The notes beneath the pieces were generated by a model. It made no database searches. It was given only the letters and a program-made list of their open reading frames with translations, and had not been told where the DNA came from. Source: Ruegeria sp. THAF33 (lineage in GTDB: Bacteria > Pseudomonadota > Alphaproteobacteria > Rhodobacterales > Rhodobacteraceae). Taken from it: a stretch of 64,000 nt of DNA. The stretch lies in the NCBI RefSeq assembly GCF_009363615.1, contig NZ_CP045384.1:1486501-1550500 (forward strand), written 5' to 3'. Positions 52,243 to 64,000 of the stretch are shown piece after piece. Position 1 is the stretch's first letter, and each line of letters opens with the position of its first letter. A program made the position numbers and the translations under genes.

Positions 52243-54915
52243 TTACCCTCCCAAAACCTGTTCTGCGGCCTTGATCGCCGAATCCGCGTTTGACGCATCC
52301 CGTCCACCGCCCTGGGCCATATCCGGGCGGCCGCCGCCGCCCTTGCCGCCCAATTCCACCACGGCGGCCTTGACCAGATCGACCGCCGAAACGGTTCCTG
52401 TCAGGTCTTCGGTGACGCCAGCCGCAACCGCGGCCTTGCCGCCCGTATCCGCGATGAGCAACACCGCCCCCGATCCAAGACGCGCCTTGTGTTCGTCGAT
52501 CAATGCCGGAAGATCCTTGCCGGACACCCCGCTGAGGGCCTGCGCTATGAACTTCACGCCGTTCACATCACGCGCTTCGGCACCACCGCCCTGCCCGTTC
52601 CCGCCGGCCATCGCCAGATCTCGACGCAGTTGCGCCACTTCGTTCTGCAATGACTTGCGTTCCTCCAGCAGGCTTTTCACGCGGGCCACCACATCATCCG
52701 GCTGCGCCTTTAGCTCCGACGCCACCTGCGCAAGGCGATGATCCTGTGCCGAAAGGTAACGGAACGCTTCATCCCCGGTCAGTGCCTCGATGCGGCGCAC
52801 GCCGGCACTGCTTGCGCTGTCGCCCAGGATGACAAAGGTGCCGATGTCACCCGTCTGACGCACATGGGTGCCGCCGCACAGTTCGATCGACCAGGTTTCG
52901 CCATCATGGCCCTTGCCCGTAGGTGCCTTGCCCATCGAAACAACACGCACCTCGTCACCGTATTTCTCGCCGAACAATGCCTGCGCGCCCAGTTTGCGTG
53001 CGTTATCCGGTGTCATGATCCGTGTCTCGACAGCCGAGTTCTGGCGGATGAAACCGTTCACCTCACGTTCGATCTTCTGGATTTCCTCCAGGCTCAGCGC
53101 TTTGGAATGGCTGAAGTCGAACCGCAGACGATCCGCCGCATTCAGCGAGCCGCGCTGCGCCACATGGTCGCCCAGCGTTTCCCGCAGCGCTTCATGCAGC
53201 AAGTGCGTGGCCGAATGGTTGGCCCGGATTGCCGTGCGGCGCGCATGATCGACTTCCAGCTCGACAGAATCGCCTTTTGACACGGCACCGCTGAAGACCG
53301 TCACCTTATGTGCATAGACCTTCCCATCGGCGAATTTTCTGGTGTCCTCCACCCGGCTGAGGTGATCGCGATCTTCAAGACGCCGCAACTCGCCGGTGTC
53401 GCCCACCTGACCACCAGCTTCGCCATAGAACGGCGTCTGGTTCACCACGACCCAGCCGCTGTCGCCCGCTTCGATCTTTTCAACCAAAGCACCGTCGACA
53501 ACCAATGCCGCAACCTGAGCTTCGGCTTTCTCGGTGTCATAGCCAAGGAAGTCGGTCGCCCCGGCGCTGTCCAGAACATCGAACCATACCGCCTGATCCG
53601 CGGCTTCACCTGACCCGGCCCAGGCAGCCCGCGCCTTGGCCTTTTGTTCGGCCATCGCTGTTTCAAAGCCTTCGGTGTCAACTGTCCGGCCTTTTTCACG
53701 CAGCGCATCCTGTGTCAGATCCAGTGGGAAACCGTAGGTGTCATACAGTTTGAATGCCGCTTCACCGGACAAAGGCGCCCCCTCGGAAAGGCCGGACACC
53801 TCATCGTCCAGCAGCCTCAACCCCCGGTCCAGCGTCTGCTTGAAACGCGTTTCTTCAAGCAACAAGGTCTCTTCGATCAATGGCTGTGCCTGGGTCAACT
53901 CGGCATAGTGACCGCCCATCTGTTGTACCAATGACGGGACGAGCCGGTGCATGACCGGATCCTTGGCACCCAACAGATGCGCATGACGCATGGCACGACG
54001 CATGATGCGGCGAAGAACATAGCCGCGGCCATCATTGCTGGGCATCACGCCATCAGCAATCAGGAACGAAGTCGAACGCAGGTGGTCCGCGATCACGCGG
54101 TGGTGCACGTTCTGATCCCCGTAAGGATCCACGCCAGTTGCATCGGCCGATGCCTCGATCAGTGCCTTGAACAGATCGGTGTCATAATTGTCATGGCTGC
54201 CCTGCAACAATGCACCGATCCGCTCGAGCCCCATGCCCGTATCAATCGACTGCATGTCGAGCTCGACCATCGAGCCGTCTTCGAACTGCTCGTTTTGCAT
54301 GAAGACGACGTTCCAGATTTCAATGAACCGATCGCCGTCCTCTTCGGCAGAGCCCGGAGGACCACCCCAGATGTGGTCTCCGTGGTCGTAGAAGATCTCG
54401 GTACACGGGCCGCAGGGGCCGGTCGGGCCCATCTGCCAGAAATTGTCGCTGGTGGCGATGCGGATGATCCGGTCTTCGGGTACACCGACCTTTTTCCAGA
54501 TTTCAAACGCTTCGTCATCGGTATGATAGACCGTTGTCAGCAGGCGGTTCTTGTCGATCCCAAATTCCTTGGTGATCAGCTCCCACGCGAATGGGATCGC
54601 TTCGTGTTTGAAGTAATCACCAAACGAGAAGTTCCCCAACATCTCGAAGAATGTATGGTGGCGCGCCGTGTAACCCACATTGTCGAGATCGTTGTGCTTG
54701 CCGCCGGCACGCACGCATTTCTGCGCCGTGGTGGCGCGCTTGTAGTCACGTGTTTCCAATCCGGTGAACAGGTTCTTGAACTGCACCATGCCCGAATTGA
54801 CGAACATCAGCGTCGGGTCGTTGCGCGGCACCAGCGGGCTGGACGCCACGACCTCATGCCCCTGTTTTTCAAAGTAGTTCAGAAAGGTCGATCGGATGTC
54901 GTTCAGGGTTGGCAT
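52243..54915 (-). CDS. alaS: Alanyl-tRNA synthetase
   Basis: A class II synthetase of 890 residues charging tRNA-Ala. Motifs: [15 protein letters not shown] and the catalytic core with [17 protein letters not shown]; the editing domain has [12 protein letters not shown] and [13 protein letters not shown] with the zinc-binding His and Cys; the C-terminal C-Ala region begins about 700 with a coiled coil ([19 protein letters not shown]). ATG 54915 is preceded by GAGAG. It lies downstream of recA in the same direction after a terminator and is coupled to DUF1330. Confidence 0.97.
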   Translation of the reverse strand: MPTLNDIRSTFLNYFEKQGHEVVASSPLVPRNDPTLMFVNSGMVQFKNLFTGLETRDYKRATTAQKCVRAGGKHNDLDNVGYTARHHTFFEMLGNFSFGDYFKHEAIPFAWELITKEFGIDKNRLLTTVYHTDDEAFEIWKKVGVPEDRIIRIATSDNFWQMGPTGPCGPCTEIFYDHGDHIWGGPPGSAEEDGDRFIEIWNVVFMQNEQFEDGSMVELDMQSIDTGMGLERIGALLQGSHDNYDTDLFKALIEASADATGVDPYGDQNVHHRVIADHLRSTSFLIADGVMPSNDGRGYVLRRIMRRAMRHAHLLGAKDPVMHRLVPSLVQQMGGHYAELTQAQPLIEETLLLEETRFKQTLDRGLRLLDDEVSGLSEGAPLSGEAAFKLYDTYGFPLDLTQDALREKGRTVDTEGFETAMAEQKAKARAAWAGSGEAADQAVWFDVLDSAGATDFLGYDTEKAEAQVAALVVDGALVEKIEAGDSGWVVVNQTPFYGEAGGQVGDTGELRRLEDRDHLSRVEDTRKFADGKVYAHKVTVFSGAVSKGDSVELEVDHARRTAIRANHSATHLLHEALRETLGDHVAQRGSLNAADRLRFDFSHSKALSLEEIQKIEREVNGFIRQNSAVETRIMTPDNARKLGAQALFGEKYGDEVRVVSMGKAPTGKGHDGETWSIELCGGTHVRQTGDIGTFVILGDSASSAGVRRIEALTGDEAFRYLSAQDHRLAQVASELKAQPDDVVARVKSLLEERKSLQNEVAQLRRDLAMAGGNGQGGGAEARDVNGVKFIAQALSGVSGKDLPALIDEHKARLGSGAVLLIADTGGKAAVAAGVTEDLTGTVSAVDLVKAAVVELGGKGGGGRPDMAQGGGRDASNADSAIKAAEQVLGG

Positions 54916-55002
54916 AGGGCTCTCTCGGCGCACAAAAAATTGGTCCCCGCAGGTTTATCCCCCTGTCAAACGAGTGTCCACAGCAGAGGCGCGTCCGAAC
55001 GA

Positions 55003-55030
55003 AACAAGGCGGCCCGGGGACCGCCTTGTT
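55003..55030 (-). terminator. Rho-independent terminator of recA
   Basis: A stem AACAAGGCGG/CCGCCTTGTT with an eight-base loop, followed on the minus strand by TTTCGTTC, about 60 bases after the recA stop. Confidence 0.8.
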
Positions 55031-55089
55031 CATGGTATTTTCAACATAACATGTTGGGTCGGGAACGTACCGAGCCCCGTCAGCGATCG

Positions 55090-56157
55090 TCAGGCTTCAA
55101 GGATGTCATCATCCTCGGCTGCGCCCGGAGGCATGTCGAAATCCAGCCCGTGAGCCGCCCGAATCTTGTCTTCGATCTCAAAGGCAATACGGCTGTTGTC
55201 GCGCAGATATTGTTTGGCATTCTCACGCCCCTGCCCGATCCGTTCGTCGCCATAGCTGAACCATGACCCTGACTTTTCGACCACACCGGCTTTGACACCC
55301 AGATCCAGCAGCTCGCCCATCTTGCTGATGCCTTCGCCGTACATGATGTCGAATTCTACCTGCTTGAAGGGGGGTGCAACCTTGTTCTTGACGACCTTGA
55401 CGCGCGTCTGGTTGCCGACAACTTCGTCCCGGTCCTTGATCGCGCCGATGCGGCGGATATCCAGACGGACCGAGCTGTAGAATTTCAGTGCATTGCCGCC
55501 GGTGGTGGTTTCGGGGCTGCCGAACATCACGCCGATTTTCATCCTGATCTGGTTGATGAAGATCACCATACAGTTCGAACGGCTGATCGAGCCCGTCAGT
55601 TTCCGCATCGCCTGGCTCATCAGTCGGGCCTGAACGCCGACATTGCTATCACCCATGTCGCCTTCCAGTTCGGATTTCGGCGTCAGCGCCGCAACCGAAT
55701 CGACCACGACCATGTTGACCGCGCCCGAGCGCACCAGCGTATCGGTGATCTCCAGCGCCTGCTCTCCGGTATCGGGCTGCGAGATCAGAAGCTCATCCAG
55801 ATCAACGCCCAGCTTTCGCGCATATTGCGGGTCCAGCGCGTGCTCGGCGTCAACAAAGGCGCAGACGCCGCCGCGTTTCTGCTGTTCTGCAATGCAATGC
55901 AGCGTCAGCGTCGTCTTCCCCGAGCTTTCGGGGCCGTAAATCTCAACAATGCGCCCCATGGGCAGACCGCCGATTCCCAACGCAATATCCAGCCCGAGCG
56001 AGCCTGTCGAACTTGCGTCGATGTCCTGTTTGGCGCCTTCGCCAAGCTTCATGATGGAGCCTTTGCCGAACTGCCGTTCGATCTGGGCCAGCGCGCTGTC
56101 GAGCGCCTTTTGCTTGTCTGCGTTTTTCTTGTCGCTCATTGTCAGAAGATCCGCCAT
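55090..56157 (-). CDS. recA: Recombinase RecA
   Basis: The strand-exchange ATPase of homologous recombination and coprotease of LexA; 355 residues. Walker A is [16 protein letters not shown]-like [10 protein letters not shown], Walker [13 protein letters not shown]-binding loops around [19 protein letters not shown] in part and [22 protein letters not shown] in part. The C-terminus is acidic ([13 protein letters not shown]). I chose ATG 56157 (AGGACA just upstream); ATG 56139 is possible and the long upstream open frame is non-coding. A perfect SOS box lies 56 bases before the start. Confidence 0.97.
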   Translation of the reverse strand: MADLLTMSDKKNADKQKALDSALAQIERQFGKGSIMKLGEGAKQDIDASSTGSLGLDIALGIGGLPMGRIVEIYGPESSGKTTLTLHCIAEQQKRGGVCAFVDAEHALDPQYARKLGVDLDELLISQPDTGEQALEITDTLVRSGAVNMVVVDSVAALTPKSELEGDMGDSNVGVQARLMSQAMRKLTGSISRSNCMVIFINQIRMKIGVMFGSPETTTGGNALKFYSSVRLDIRRIGAIKDRDEVVGNQTRVKVVKNKVAPPFKQVEFDIMYGEGISKMGELLDLGVKAGVVEKSGSWFSYGDERIGQGRENAKQYLRDNSRIAFEIEDKIRAAHGLDFDMPPGAAEDDDILEA

Positions 56158-56212
56158 TGTCCTGTCGCCTTCCCTTTTGTCACACCCTTGATCGGGCGGC
56201 AATCGCTGCTTT

Positions 56213-56227
56213 GTTCGCCTCTTGTTC
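56213..56227 (-). promoter_or_regulatory. Alphaproteobacterial SOS box (LexA operator) of recA
   Basis: GTTC, seven bases, GTTC (written on the plus strand; GAAC-N7-GAAC on the minus strand). This is the LexA recognition pattern known from Rhodobacter and other alphaproteobacteria. It lies 56 bases before recA; the divergent sulfotransferase-like gene starts about 120 bases away on the other side. Confidence 0.9.
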
Positions 56228-56349
56228 CTTATGGGACCAAAAGAAGAACATTTCAATAAAAACTTACGGGATTTAGTCTTCAGCAATTGTATTAAGAAGT
56301 CCTTTACGACAATCTGCGCGCATAGCCGGATGACAATTGGAGCAATTAA

Positions 56350-56943
56350 ATGCTTGTTTTCTATGAGGAACGCCTTGCCTTCCTTGCCGTTCCGAAAACC
56401 GGCAGCACGGCTTATCACATGGCGTTGCGGGATCGCGCTGATATCGTTGTCACTCATCCGCCCGAGCTCAAACATGCTCCGGTGCGCAGGTATGATCGGT
56501 TTTTCCAGAACGTTTTTCGGAAGATGTACGATACCGAGATGGAGATCCTGGCAATTGTTCGCGAACCCGTTGACTGGCTGGGCAGCTGGTATCGATTTCG
56601 CAGCCGCGCCGATCTGGTCGGCCACGTACATTCGACCCGAGACATGAGTTTCGACACGTTTGTGCAGGCCTATATGACAAACCCGCGCCCGGATTTTGCC
56701 GATGTTGGCAGCCAAAGCCAGTTTTTCCGTACCCGCAGCAATGGTCGCGGCGCCACGCATATCTTCAAATACGAAAACCAGGGCAAAATTCTCGACTTCC
56801 TGGAAGCGCGACTGAATATGCAGATCGACCTGCCGCAAGAGAATGTATCACCACCGGGTGATCTGACGCTGACGCCCGAGACACGGCAGAAATTTTGCAA
56901 AAGACACGCAGAGGAATTCGCGCTCCACGATGCAGCCTTGTAG
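56350..56943 (+). CDS. Sulfotransferase-family protein
   Basis: A 197-residue protein with the PAPS-type P-loop PKTGSTAYH (about 14-22) and the 3'-phosphate motif region [13 protein letters not shown] (about 69-81), both typical of the sulfotransferase family. [22 protein letters not shown] closes the domain. Substrate unknown; roseobacter members are often linked to exopolysaccharide or membrane-lipid modification. ATG 56350 has GGAG eight bases upstream. It is divergent from recA and convergent with cckA. Confidence 0.85.
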   Translation: MLVFYEERLAFLAVPKTGSTAYHMALRDRADIVVTHPPELKHAPVRRYDRFFQNVFRKMYDTEMEILAIVREPVDWLGSWYRFRSRADLVGHVHSTRDMSFDTFVQAYMTNPRPDFADVGSQSQFFRTRSNGRGATHIFKYENQGKILDFLEARLNMQIDLPQENVSPPGDLTLTPETRQKFCKRHAEEFALHDAAL

Positions 56944-56948
56944 GGTGC

Positions 56949-59240
56949 TCAGTTCAGTTGTTGGAAAACCGCCTCGGTCAACTGGGTGAGTGAAAACGGC
57001 TTGGGCAGGAAGGTCGAATTGGCGATTTCGGGCTCTGAATCGCCAAAGGCACCTTCCGTGTAACCCGATACGAAGACCACGCGGGCGTCCGGGCGTGTTT
57101 CCCGAGCTTTGCGCACCCACGTCGGCCCATCCATGCCGGGCATGACCACATCCGTTACGAATACGTCCACGTTCAAAGACGGATCCTCCAGAAGCCGCAG
57201 GGCTTCCTCGGCCGAATCCGCTTCCAGCACGGTATAGCCCTTGAGCCGCAGGGCCCGGGTTGCAAAGGCGCGGACCGGCGCTTCGTCTTCAACCAAAAGC
57301 ACGACGCCCTCTCCTTGCCGGGCGCTTTGGGCTTCGGGCTGGGCCGGAGTGTCCTGTTCAGCCTCTGCCACCGTGGCGCAAACCGGTAGAAAGACGGTGA
57401 ATTCGGTGCCTCGACCCACCGTACTGTCGACAAAGATGAAACCGCCCGTCTGCTTGACGATACCATACGCTGTTGAAAGCCCAAGCCCTGTCCCCTCGCC
57501 CGTACGCTTTGTCGTATAGAACGGCTCGAAGACCTTTTGCAGTTTGTCGGCAGGTATTCCCACGCCGCTGTCCATGACCCTGACCGTAACGTATTCGCCG
57601 GGCTGGACGGTCGCCCTGTCCCTGCTGAGCGGTTGCGACAGGTTCAATACCTCGGTCTCGATGCGGATCTCGCCCCCGTCTGGCATGGCATCGCGCGCGT
57701 TGACGACCAGATTCATCAACACCTGTTCCAACTGCCGTTTGTCCGCGCGAACCGGCTTTAACACCGGATCATGGCTGAGGGTCAGCAGAACTTTCTCGCC
57801 CACCAACCGGTTCAACAAGTGAATGAGGTCCGAGATCGTGTCGCGCAAATCCAGAACTTCGGGCCTGAGAGTCTGTTTGCGCGAGAATGCCAGAAGCTGG
57901 CTGACCAGCGCAGCTGCCCGGTTGGCGTTCTGATTGATCTGAACCAGATCCCCATAATCCGGGTCATTCTGATCGTGACGCAACAACAGCAGATCGCAGT
58001 GCCCGGAAATGGCCGTCAGCAGGTTGTTGAAATCATGTGCGACCCCGCCGGCCAATTGACCCACAGCCTGCATTTTCTGCCCTTGGACGAATTGAGCCTC
58101 CAAAGTCTTCAACTCGGTCGCGTCATTCAGAACCGCGATCAGACAGATCTTGCCATCGACAACGACACGGCTCAGCGTGACCTGAACGAAGACTTCCTTG
58201 TCTTTTCGGGTCAACTGAAGAAACTCGGATCGTTGCGCGTCTTCTTGCGCGGCCGTCCGCGCCAGCCAATCCAGAATGGGGTGCCCCATACCCCGCATGA
58301 TGTCGGCTATGTTCGCGCCTTCCAGGTTTTCATTTCCCAGCAGCTTATTCGCCAGCCTGTTGGCATTCAGAATGGCCCCCGCCGGAGACAGGGTGAGGAC
58401 CGGAACTGGAAGATCTGCAAAAGACGTGCTGGCCCCGGGCGCCGGAGTTTCAATGAGCGGCACCAAACCAAGGCTTCGTTCCTTGCTGGATCGGGAAAGT
58501 TCCGTCACAGCGACCGAAATCATTCCGTCCTGTGACTTGATGATGTTTGAGGCTCCGATCCGGGGGTCAGCATCACCGAAGATGTCGCGAACCCGACCAG
58601 AACGCGGCCCAAGCAACTTTTTCGCCGCCGGATTCGGGCGCACCACGTCATCCGCGCATCCGATGGTCAGAACCGGCAGGTTGAGAGACTGCCAGCTTTC
58701 CTGTTCTGACTGTTGAAACCGCCAGCAAAAAATGTCGGGAGCCAATAGAAACACGGTTACACTGCTTGTGTTTCCCCTGATCACACAGTCTTCCCGGGCC
58801 CGACCGAATGATCGGGCCTGAGATTGCAACCTCAACAAAACCACCTGAGGGGTCGAGAACGTCGAACTGAGGCAGTTTTCAAGGCTGGCTCCTTTCGCCG
58901 CGCCGAACTGTTCCCGCGCTGGTGCGTTGGACGCCAGAATGTCGCCATAGGCATTTGCGATCAGGAAAGGTGACTCTTCCTGTTCTGCAAACGCGGCCAT
59001 GACAGCAGTGGTTTGCTGCGCATGTCTGGCGTCGACCTGGCCTTTGATCACGACGCATAGTGCCACGATCAAAAGCGAAGTTCCCGCGACCATCATGCCC
59101 ATGGTCCAATCCGGTGGCAGCAACCCGACCATGGGGGCAATGCTGATCAACAATGCCACCGCCACCAACGACCATAGACGAGATGCCGAAGGCGTGTGGA
59201 CAAGAGATGGGTCGCTGAAAAATTCTGCTGTGTCAGACAT
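56949..59240 (-). CDS. cckA: Hybrid histidine kinase CckA
   Basis: A 763-residue hybrid kinase of the CckA-ChpT-CtrA phosphorelay. Two membrane helices (about 21-40 and 45-65), then PAS regions (about 90-390), an HisKA domain with the phosphoacceptor His in AGGVAHDFNNLLTAISGH, an HATPase with NLVVNARDAMPDGG and GTGLGLSTAYGIVKQTGG, and a receiver domain with Asp in VFVTDVVMPGMDG. The HDFNNLLT wording is typical of CckA. In roseobacters the relay regulates motility and gene transfer agent rather than an essential cell cycle. ATG 59240 is used; a TTG upstream is less likely. Confidence 0.94.
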   Translation of the reverse strand: MSDTAEFFSDPSLVHTPSASRLWSLVAVALLISIAPMVGLLPPDWTMGMMVAGTSLLIVALCVVIKGQVDARHAQQTTAVMAAFAEQEESPFLIANAYGDILASNAPAREQFGAAKGASLENCLSSTFSTPQVVLLRLQSQARSFGRAREDCVIRGNTSSVTVFLLAPDIFCWRFQQSEQESWQSLNLPVLTIGCADDVVRPNPAAKKLLGPRSGRVRDIFGDADPRIGASNIIKSQDGMISVAVTELSRSSKERSLGLVPLIETPAPGASTSFADLPVPVLTLSPAGAILNANRLANKLLGNENLEGANIADIMRGMGHPILDWLARTAAQEDAQRSEFLQLTRKDKEVFVQVTLSRVVVDGKICLIAVLNDATELKTLEAQFVQGQKMQAVGQLAGGVAHDFNNLLTAISGHCDLLLLRHDQNDPDYGDLVQINQNANRAAALVSQLLAFSRKQTLRPEVLDLRDTISDLIHLLNRLVGEKVLLTLSHDPVLKPVRADKRQLEQVLMNLVVNARDAMPDGGEIRIETEVLNLSQPLSRDRATVQPGEYVTVRVMDSGVGIPADKLQKVFEPFYTTKRTGEGTGLGLSTAYGIVKQTGGFIFVDSTVGRGTEFTVFLPVCATVAEAEQDTPAQPEAQSARQGEGVVLLVEDEAPVRAFATRALRLKGYTVLEADSAEEALRLLEDPSLNVDVFVTDVVMPGMDGPTWVRKARETRPDARVVFVSGYTEGAFGDSEPEIANSTFLPKPFSLTQLTEAVFQQLN

Positions 59241-59349
59241 AAACGGCTCGGGCGCAAAGTTATCGGCTATAACGGCCAAAATTGGTTAATTCCCGCTTAA
59301 CGGCGTTCGGAAAGCAGCGATCTACCCAAGGTTGTTATTTGCCAAAAGC

Positions 59350-60507
59350 TCAGCGCGTCAAGTGCGACGTAAAGAACCCGTCAGATTCGTGTGTAACGTG
59401 CCACGTTTTCCGGAAGGTTTCCCGCCACTGGGAAAAATGATCCAGAAAATCGTCTATGATCGCGCCGTTTTCATCGTTCAGAACCGAACAGGTTGCGTAA
59501 GCCAGCAGGCCGCCCGGATGCACCAAAGGCACAATGTCAGATAGAATACGGGCCTGAATGGTGGTGAGGTCCCGCAAGCGATCCTCGGACAAGGCCCATT
59601 TCCCGGCCGGCGCCCTTCGCCACGATCCGCTGCCAGAGCACGGCGCATCAACCAAAACCACATCAAACGGATCAACACCTGTAAGGTCATCGGAGTTGAG
59701 GATGGTTATCTTTGCACCTGCTCGTTCCGCCCGGGTCGGAATATCCTTCATGCGACCGGCATTCACATCATGTGCAAACACTTCGACGCCCTCGTGCGCT
59801 GCAAGCGCCAGCGCCTTGCCGCCACCACCCGCGCAATAATCCAGAACGCGCATCCCCGGCCGCAGATCCAGCGCGGCCACGACCGCCTGGCTTGCAGCGT
59901 CCTGAAGCTCGACCAGACCCTGGGCATAGGCCCGGCTCTGGGCAATGCGCCGGGCCCCCTCTGTCACCTCGAGCGCGGTTTGGCATACCTGAACCGGATG
60001 GGCGATCACGCCCTCGGACTTCAAGGCGTCGATGGCCCCGCCCAGATCGGTTTTTCGCAAGTTGACCCGCAGGTGAACGGGCGCCCGGTTCTGCAATGAC
60101 ATCGCGCAAGGAACCAAGGCATCCTTCAGAGAGTCAACGAACCGAGGCCACAGCCACTCCGGAATGTCATATCTTTCGGCCTCGGACGCGAATTCCCGCG
60201 CCGTTTCCGTTTCCTCAACCGGCGGCGGAGCGTGACGGTCGCCGGTGAACAGGTCGGCCAGATCCCAGCCTGACGCACGGGTCGCACCGATCATCAAACC
60301 GCGCCCGGTGTCGGACCCTCCCAACACCGCATACGAGCGCTTGCGTCGCAGCGCGTCGAATACGTGATCGCGAATGGCTGCCCGATCCTTGGATCCGGCG
60401 AAGCGACTGCGCCGCGCCCAGCCGGTGAGGGCTTTTTCGACCGGCGCGCCAGCCAGAATATCATCCAGAATTTCGATCGAGGCCTGAACACGGGCGGCGG
60501 GTGTCAT
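59350..60507 (-). CDS. rsmB: 16S rRNA (cytosine-C5) methyltransferase RsmB-like
   Basis: A 385-residue RsmB/NOL1/NOP2 family methyltransferase. A NusB-like N-terminal half (RVQASIEILDDILAG, RRKRSYAVLGG) is followed by the SAM-dependent domain with VLDYCAGGGGKALALA, VDAPCSGSGSWRR (catalytic Cys) and LAYATCSVLNDENG (second Cys, base-release). It follows guaB on the minus strand, 90 bases further on. Family members methylate C967 of 16S rRNA; the exact site cannot be read from the sequence. Confidence 0.92.
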   Translation of the reverse strand: MTPAARVQASIEILDDILAGAPVEKALTGWARRSRFAGSKDRAAIRDHVFDALRRKRSYAVLGGSDTGRGLMIGATRASGWDLADLFTGDRHAPPPVEETETAREFASEAERYDIPEWLWPRFVDSLKDALVPCAMSLQNRAPVHLRVNLRKTDLGGAIDALKSEGVIAHPVQVCQTALEVTEGARRIAQSRAYAQGLVELQDAASQAVVAALDLRPGMRVLDYCAGGGGKALALAAHEGVEVFAHDVNAGRMKDIPTRAERAGAKITILNSDDLTGVDPFDVVLVDAPCSGSGSWRRAPAGKWALSEDRLRDLTTIQARILSDIVPLVHPGGLLAYATCSVLNDENGAIIDDFLDHFSQWRETFRKTWHVTHESDGFFTSHLTR

Positions 60508-60560
60508 TGTGGAATACCTCGGCGGAAATGGGCCCGGCTGGCCGATCCAAGTGGCAAATA

Positions 60561-60580
60561 GGCACCCGTTCCCGGGTGCC
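60561..60580 (-). terminator. Hairpin after guaB
   Basis: A stem GGCACCCG/CGGGTGCC with a TTCC loop about 20 bases after the guaB stop. It has only a weak T-tract on the minus strand (TATTTG), so it may be a partial terminator before rsmB. Confidence 0.55.
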
Positions 60581-60599
60581 TTGTGTCTTGCTGGATGGC

Positions 60600-62258
<1,659 letters not shown>

Positions 62259-62264
62259 TCACTG

Positions 62265-64000
62265 ATGACCACCGACCCTCTTGTCGTCTTTACCCCGTCC
62301 GGCAAACGCGGGCACTTCCCCGTCGGCACCCCAATTCTGACGGCGGCCCGTCAATTGGGAGTGGATCTGGATTCTGTCTGCGGGGGCCGCGGCATCTGTT
62401 CAAAGTGCCAGATCACACCCAGCTATGGCGAATTTCCCAAGCACGGCGTCACGGTGTCAGAGGACGCGTTGAGCGAATGGAACGCCGTCGAACAGCGTTA
62501 TCACGACAAGCGCGGTCTGAAACCGGGCCGCCGTCTGGGCTGTCAGGCCTCGGTTCAGGGCGATGTCGTGATCGACGTACCGCCCGAAAGCCAGGTGCAC
62601 CGGCAGGTCGTGCGCAAGGCGGCAGCCGCGCGTGCCATCACGATGGACCCGGCCACGCGCCTTTATTTCGTTGTGGTGGAAGAACCCGACATGCATTCGC
62701 CCACCGGTGATCTGGAACGGCTCGAGCGCGCGTTGCGCGAACAGTGGGACATCGAAGCCGTCACGGCGGACCTGACGCTGATGTCCAAACTTCAACCGGT
62801 TCTGCGCAAGGGTAAATGGGAAGTCACCGTGGCGGTCCACAAAGGTCACAAGGACAGCGTGGCGCGTATCGTCGAAATCTGGCCCGGCCTGCATGAAGGC
62901 GGGCTGTATGGTCTGGCCATCGACCTCGGCTCGACCACCATCGCCGCGCATCTGACCGATCTGGAAACCGGCGAGGTCAAGGCATCCTCTGGCCTCATGA
63001 ATCCCCAGATCCGGTTCGGCGAAGACCTTATGAGCCGTGTTTCGTATTCCATGATGAACCCCGGCGGCGATCAGGAGATGACCAAGGCAGTGCGCGAGGC
63101 AATCAATGACCTGGCCACGTCGATTGCCGAAGAGGCAGGCATCGATGTCTCTCTGATCGTGGAAACTGTGTTCGTCTGCAACCCGGTCATGCATCACTTG
63201 CTGCTGGGGCTGGACCCGGTGGAACTGGGTCAGGCCCCGTTTGCGCTGGCAACGTCGGAAAGCATGTCCCTGCCCGCCCGCGACATGGATCTGACAACCA
63301 TGAACCCACGCGCGCAGGTCTATATCCTGCCCTGTATCGCAGGCCATGTGGGCGCGGACTGCGCGGCGGTGGCCCTGTCCGAAGAACCCGGAAAGTCGCA
63401 GGATCTGGTTCTGATCGTCGACGTGGGCACCAACGCTGAAATCCTGCTTGGCAATACCAGCCGCGTGCTCGCCTGCTCCTCGCCCACCGGGCCTGCCTTT
63501 GAAGGCGCTCAAATCAGTTCCGGCCAGCGCGCCGCACCCGGGGCGATCGAGAGAATCGAGATTGACCCTGTTACCAAGGAACCCCGGTTCCGCGTCATCG
63601 GGTCCGATAAATGGTCCGACGAAGACGGCTTTGATCAGGAGATTGCTACGACTGGGATCACAGGCATCTGCGGATCCGGTATCATCGAGGCAGTGGCCGA
63701 GATGCGTATCGCAGGCCTGCTGGACGAAGGCGGCCTGATCGGATCGGCGGAACAGACCGGCACTGCCCGCTGCGTGCCCGAAGGTCGCACACATGCCTAT
63801 CTGATCCACGATGCCAGCGCCGAGGGTGGCCCCCGCATCACGGTCACGCAGGGTGACATCCGTGCCATCCAGCTTGCGAAATCAGCATTGTACGCAGGTG
63901 CACGCCTGCTGATGGACGAAATGAATGTCGAAAAGGTGGATCGCGTGGTTCTGGCCGGTGCGTTCGGCGCGCATATCTCGACCAAACACGCCATGGTGCT
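62265..64000 (+). CDS. RACo-like ferredoxin/ASKHA protein (corrinoid activator, DUF4445), 3' truncated
   Basis: A protein whose first 578 codons lie in the window; the rest is beyond the edge. The N-terminal [2Fe-2S] ferredoxin-like domain has Cys39, Cys45 and Cys48 (SVCGGRGICSKC) and Cys93 (RLGCQ). A linker leads to the ASKHA ATPase domain with the phosphate loop DLGSTT at 220-225 and, later, VDVGTNAEILLG. Relatives reductively reactivate corrinoid proteins of one-carbon methyltransferase systems (RACo/RamA). Start at ATG 62265 with AAGG about ten bases upstream; ATG 62256 in the same frame is possible. It is divergent from guaB. Confidence 0.9.
   Translation, partial: MTTDPLVVFTPSGKRGHFPVGTPILTAARQLGVDLDSVCGGRGICSKCQITPSYGEFPKHGVTVSEDALSEWNAVEQRYHDKRGLKPGRRLGCQASVQGDVVIDVPPESQVHRQVVRKAAAARAITMDPATRLYFVVVEEPDMHSPTGDLERLERALREQWDIEAVTADLTLMSKLQPVLRKGKWEVTVAVHKGHKDSVARIVEIWPGLHEGGLYGLAIDLGSTTIAAHLTDLETGEVKASSGLMNPQIRFGEDLMSRVSYSMMNPGGDQEMTKAVREAINDLATSIAEEAGIDVSLIVETVFVCNPVMHHLLLGLDPVELGQAPFALATSESMSLPARDMDLTTMNPRAQVYILPCIAGHVGADCAAVALSEEPGKSQDLVLIVDVGTNAEILLGNTSRVLACSSPTGPAFEGAQISSGQRAAPGAIERIEIDPVTKEPRFRVIGSDKWSDEDGFDQEIATTGITGICGSGIIEAVAEMRIAGLLDEGGLIGSAEQTGTARCVPEGRTHAYLIHDASAEGGPRITVTQGDIRAIQLAKSALYAGARLLMDEMNVEKVDRVVLAGAFGAHISTKHAMV

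Noticed and set aside
62457..63809. 450-codon minus-strand open frame near the end of the window
   Set aside because: It lies opposite the RACo-like gene, which has ferredoxin cysteines and the ASKHA phosphate loop in frame to the window edge.

Overview
The window looks like a chromosomal segment of a marine alphaproteobacterium of the family Rhodobacteraceae (Roseobacter group, Ruegeria-like). This rests on protein content and gene order: a phoR-pstSCAB-phoU-phoB cluster, an iscR-suf operon, cckA next to recA and alaS, an IalB-family periplasmic protein, a RACo-type corrinoid activator and two 2-component branched-chain amino acid ABC gene sets. It also rests on signals: an alphaproteobacterial SOS box (GTTC-N7-GTTC) before recA and an Irr/ICE-type palindrome before iscR. 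Coding density is high, G+C is clearly above half by eye, and there is no prophage, integron, CRISPR array or large foreign island. Species cannot be fixed without a search.

Layout. 1-7 kb: the end of tsf with its terminator, a LuxR-type regulator translationally coupled to aroQ, two short-chain dehydrogenases, a DsbA-fold isomerase, a serine hydrolase and acyl-CoA thioesterase II. 7-17 kb: one long minus-strand block, yicC-gmk-gamma carbonic anhydrase-phoR, then pstS-pstC-pstA-pstB-phoU-phoB behind a double Pho box. 17-21 kb: a PAS-domain protein, class II DAHP synthase, a GlxA/AraC regulator, a GNAT acetyltransferase and a PQQ-type sugar dehydrogenase. 22-28 kb: a high-affinity branched-chain amino acid transporter split into livK-livG-livF and livH-livM, with a small exported protein between. 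28-36 kb: small lipoprotein, HerA/DUF853 ATPase, a 450-base gap holding two candidate small RNAs, IalB, an lpxD-acp-ketosynthase operon, and divergent L,D-transpeptidase and DUF882 peptidase genes.

36-45 kb: a decayed IS3 orfA fragment beside tRNA-Arg(CCG), then the minus-strand operon iscR-cysteine desulfurase-sufB-small membrane protein-sufC-sufD-two Yip1-type membrane proteins-sufS for Fe-S cluster assembly. 45-50 kb: alpha/beta hydrolase, a small protein and a tandem-HD protein coupled in one operon, an SMR transporter and typA. 50-52 kb: a secreted protein ending in eleven GGGENE repeats, facing a LapG-like transglutaminase-fold protease. 52-64 kb: DUF1330-alaS, recA, a sulfotransferase-like gene, cckA, rsmB, guaB and the start of a RACo-like ferredoxin/ASKHA protein that runs off the window.

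No wholly new multigene system is evident. The least explained items are the two tandem candidate sRNAs (30.24-30.48 kb), the GGGENE repeat protein with its neighbouring protease, small unannotated membrane proteins (41.8 and 47.4 kb), a LuxR solo lacking the usual acyl-homoserine-lactone aspartate, and a membrane-free PhoR kinase.
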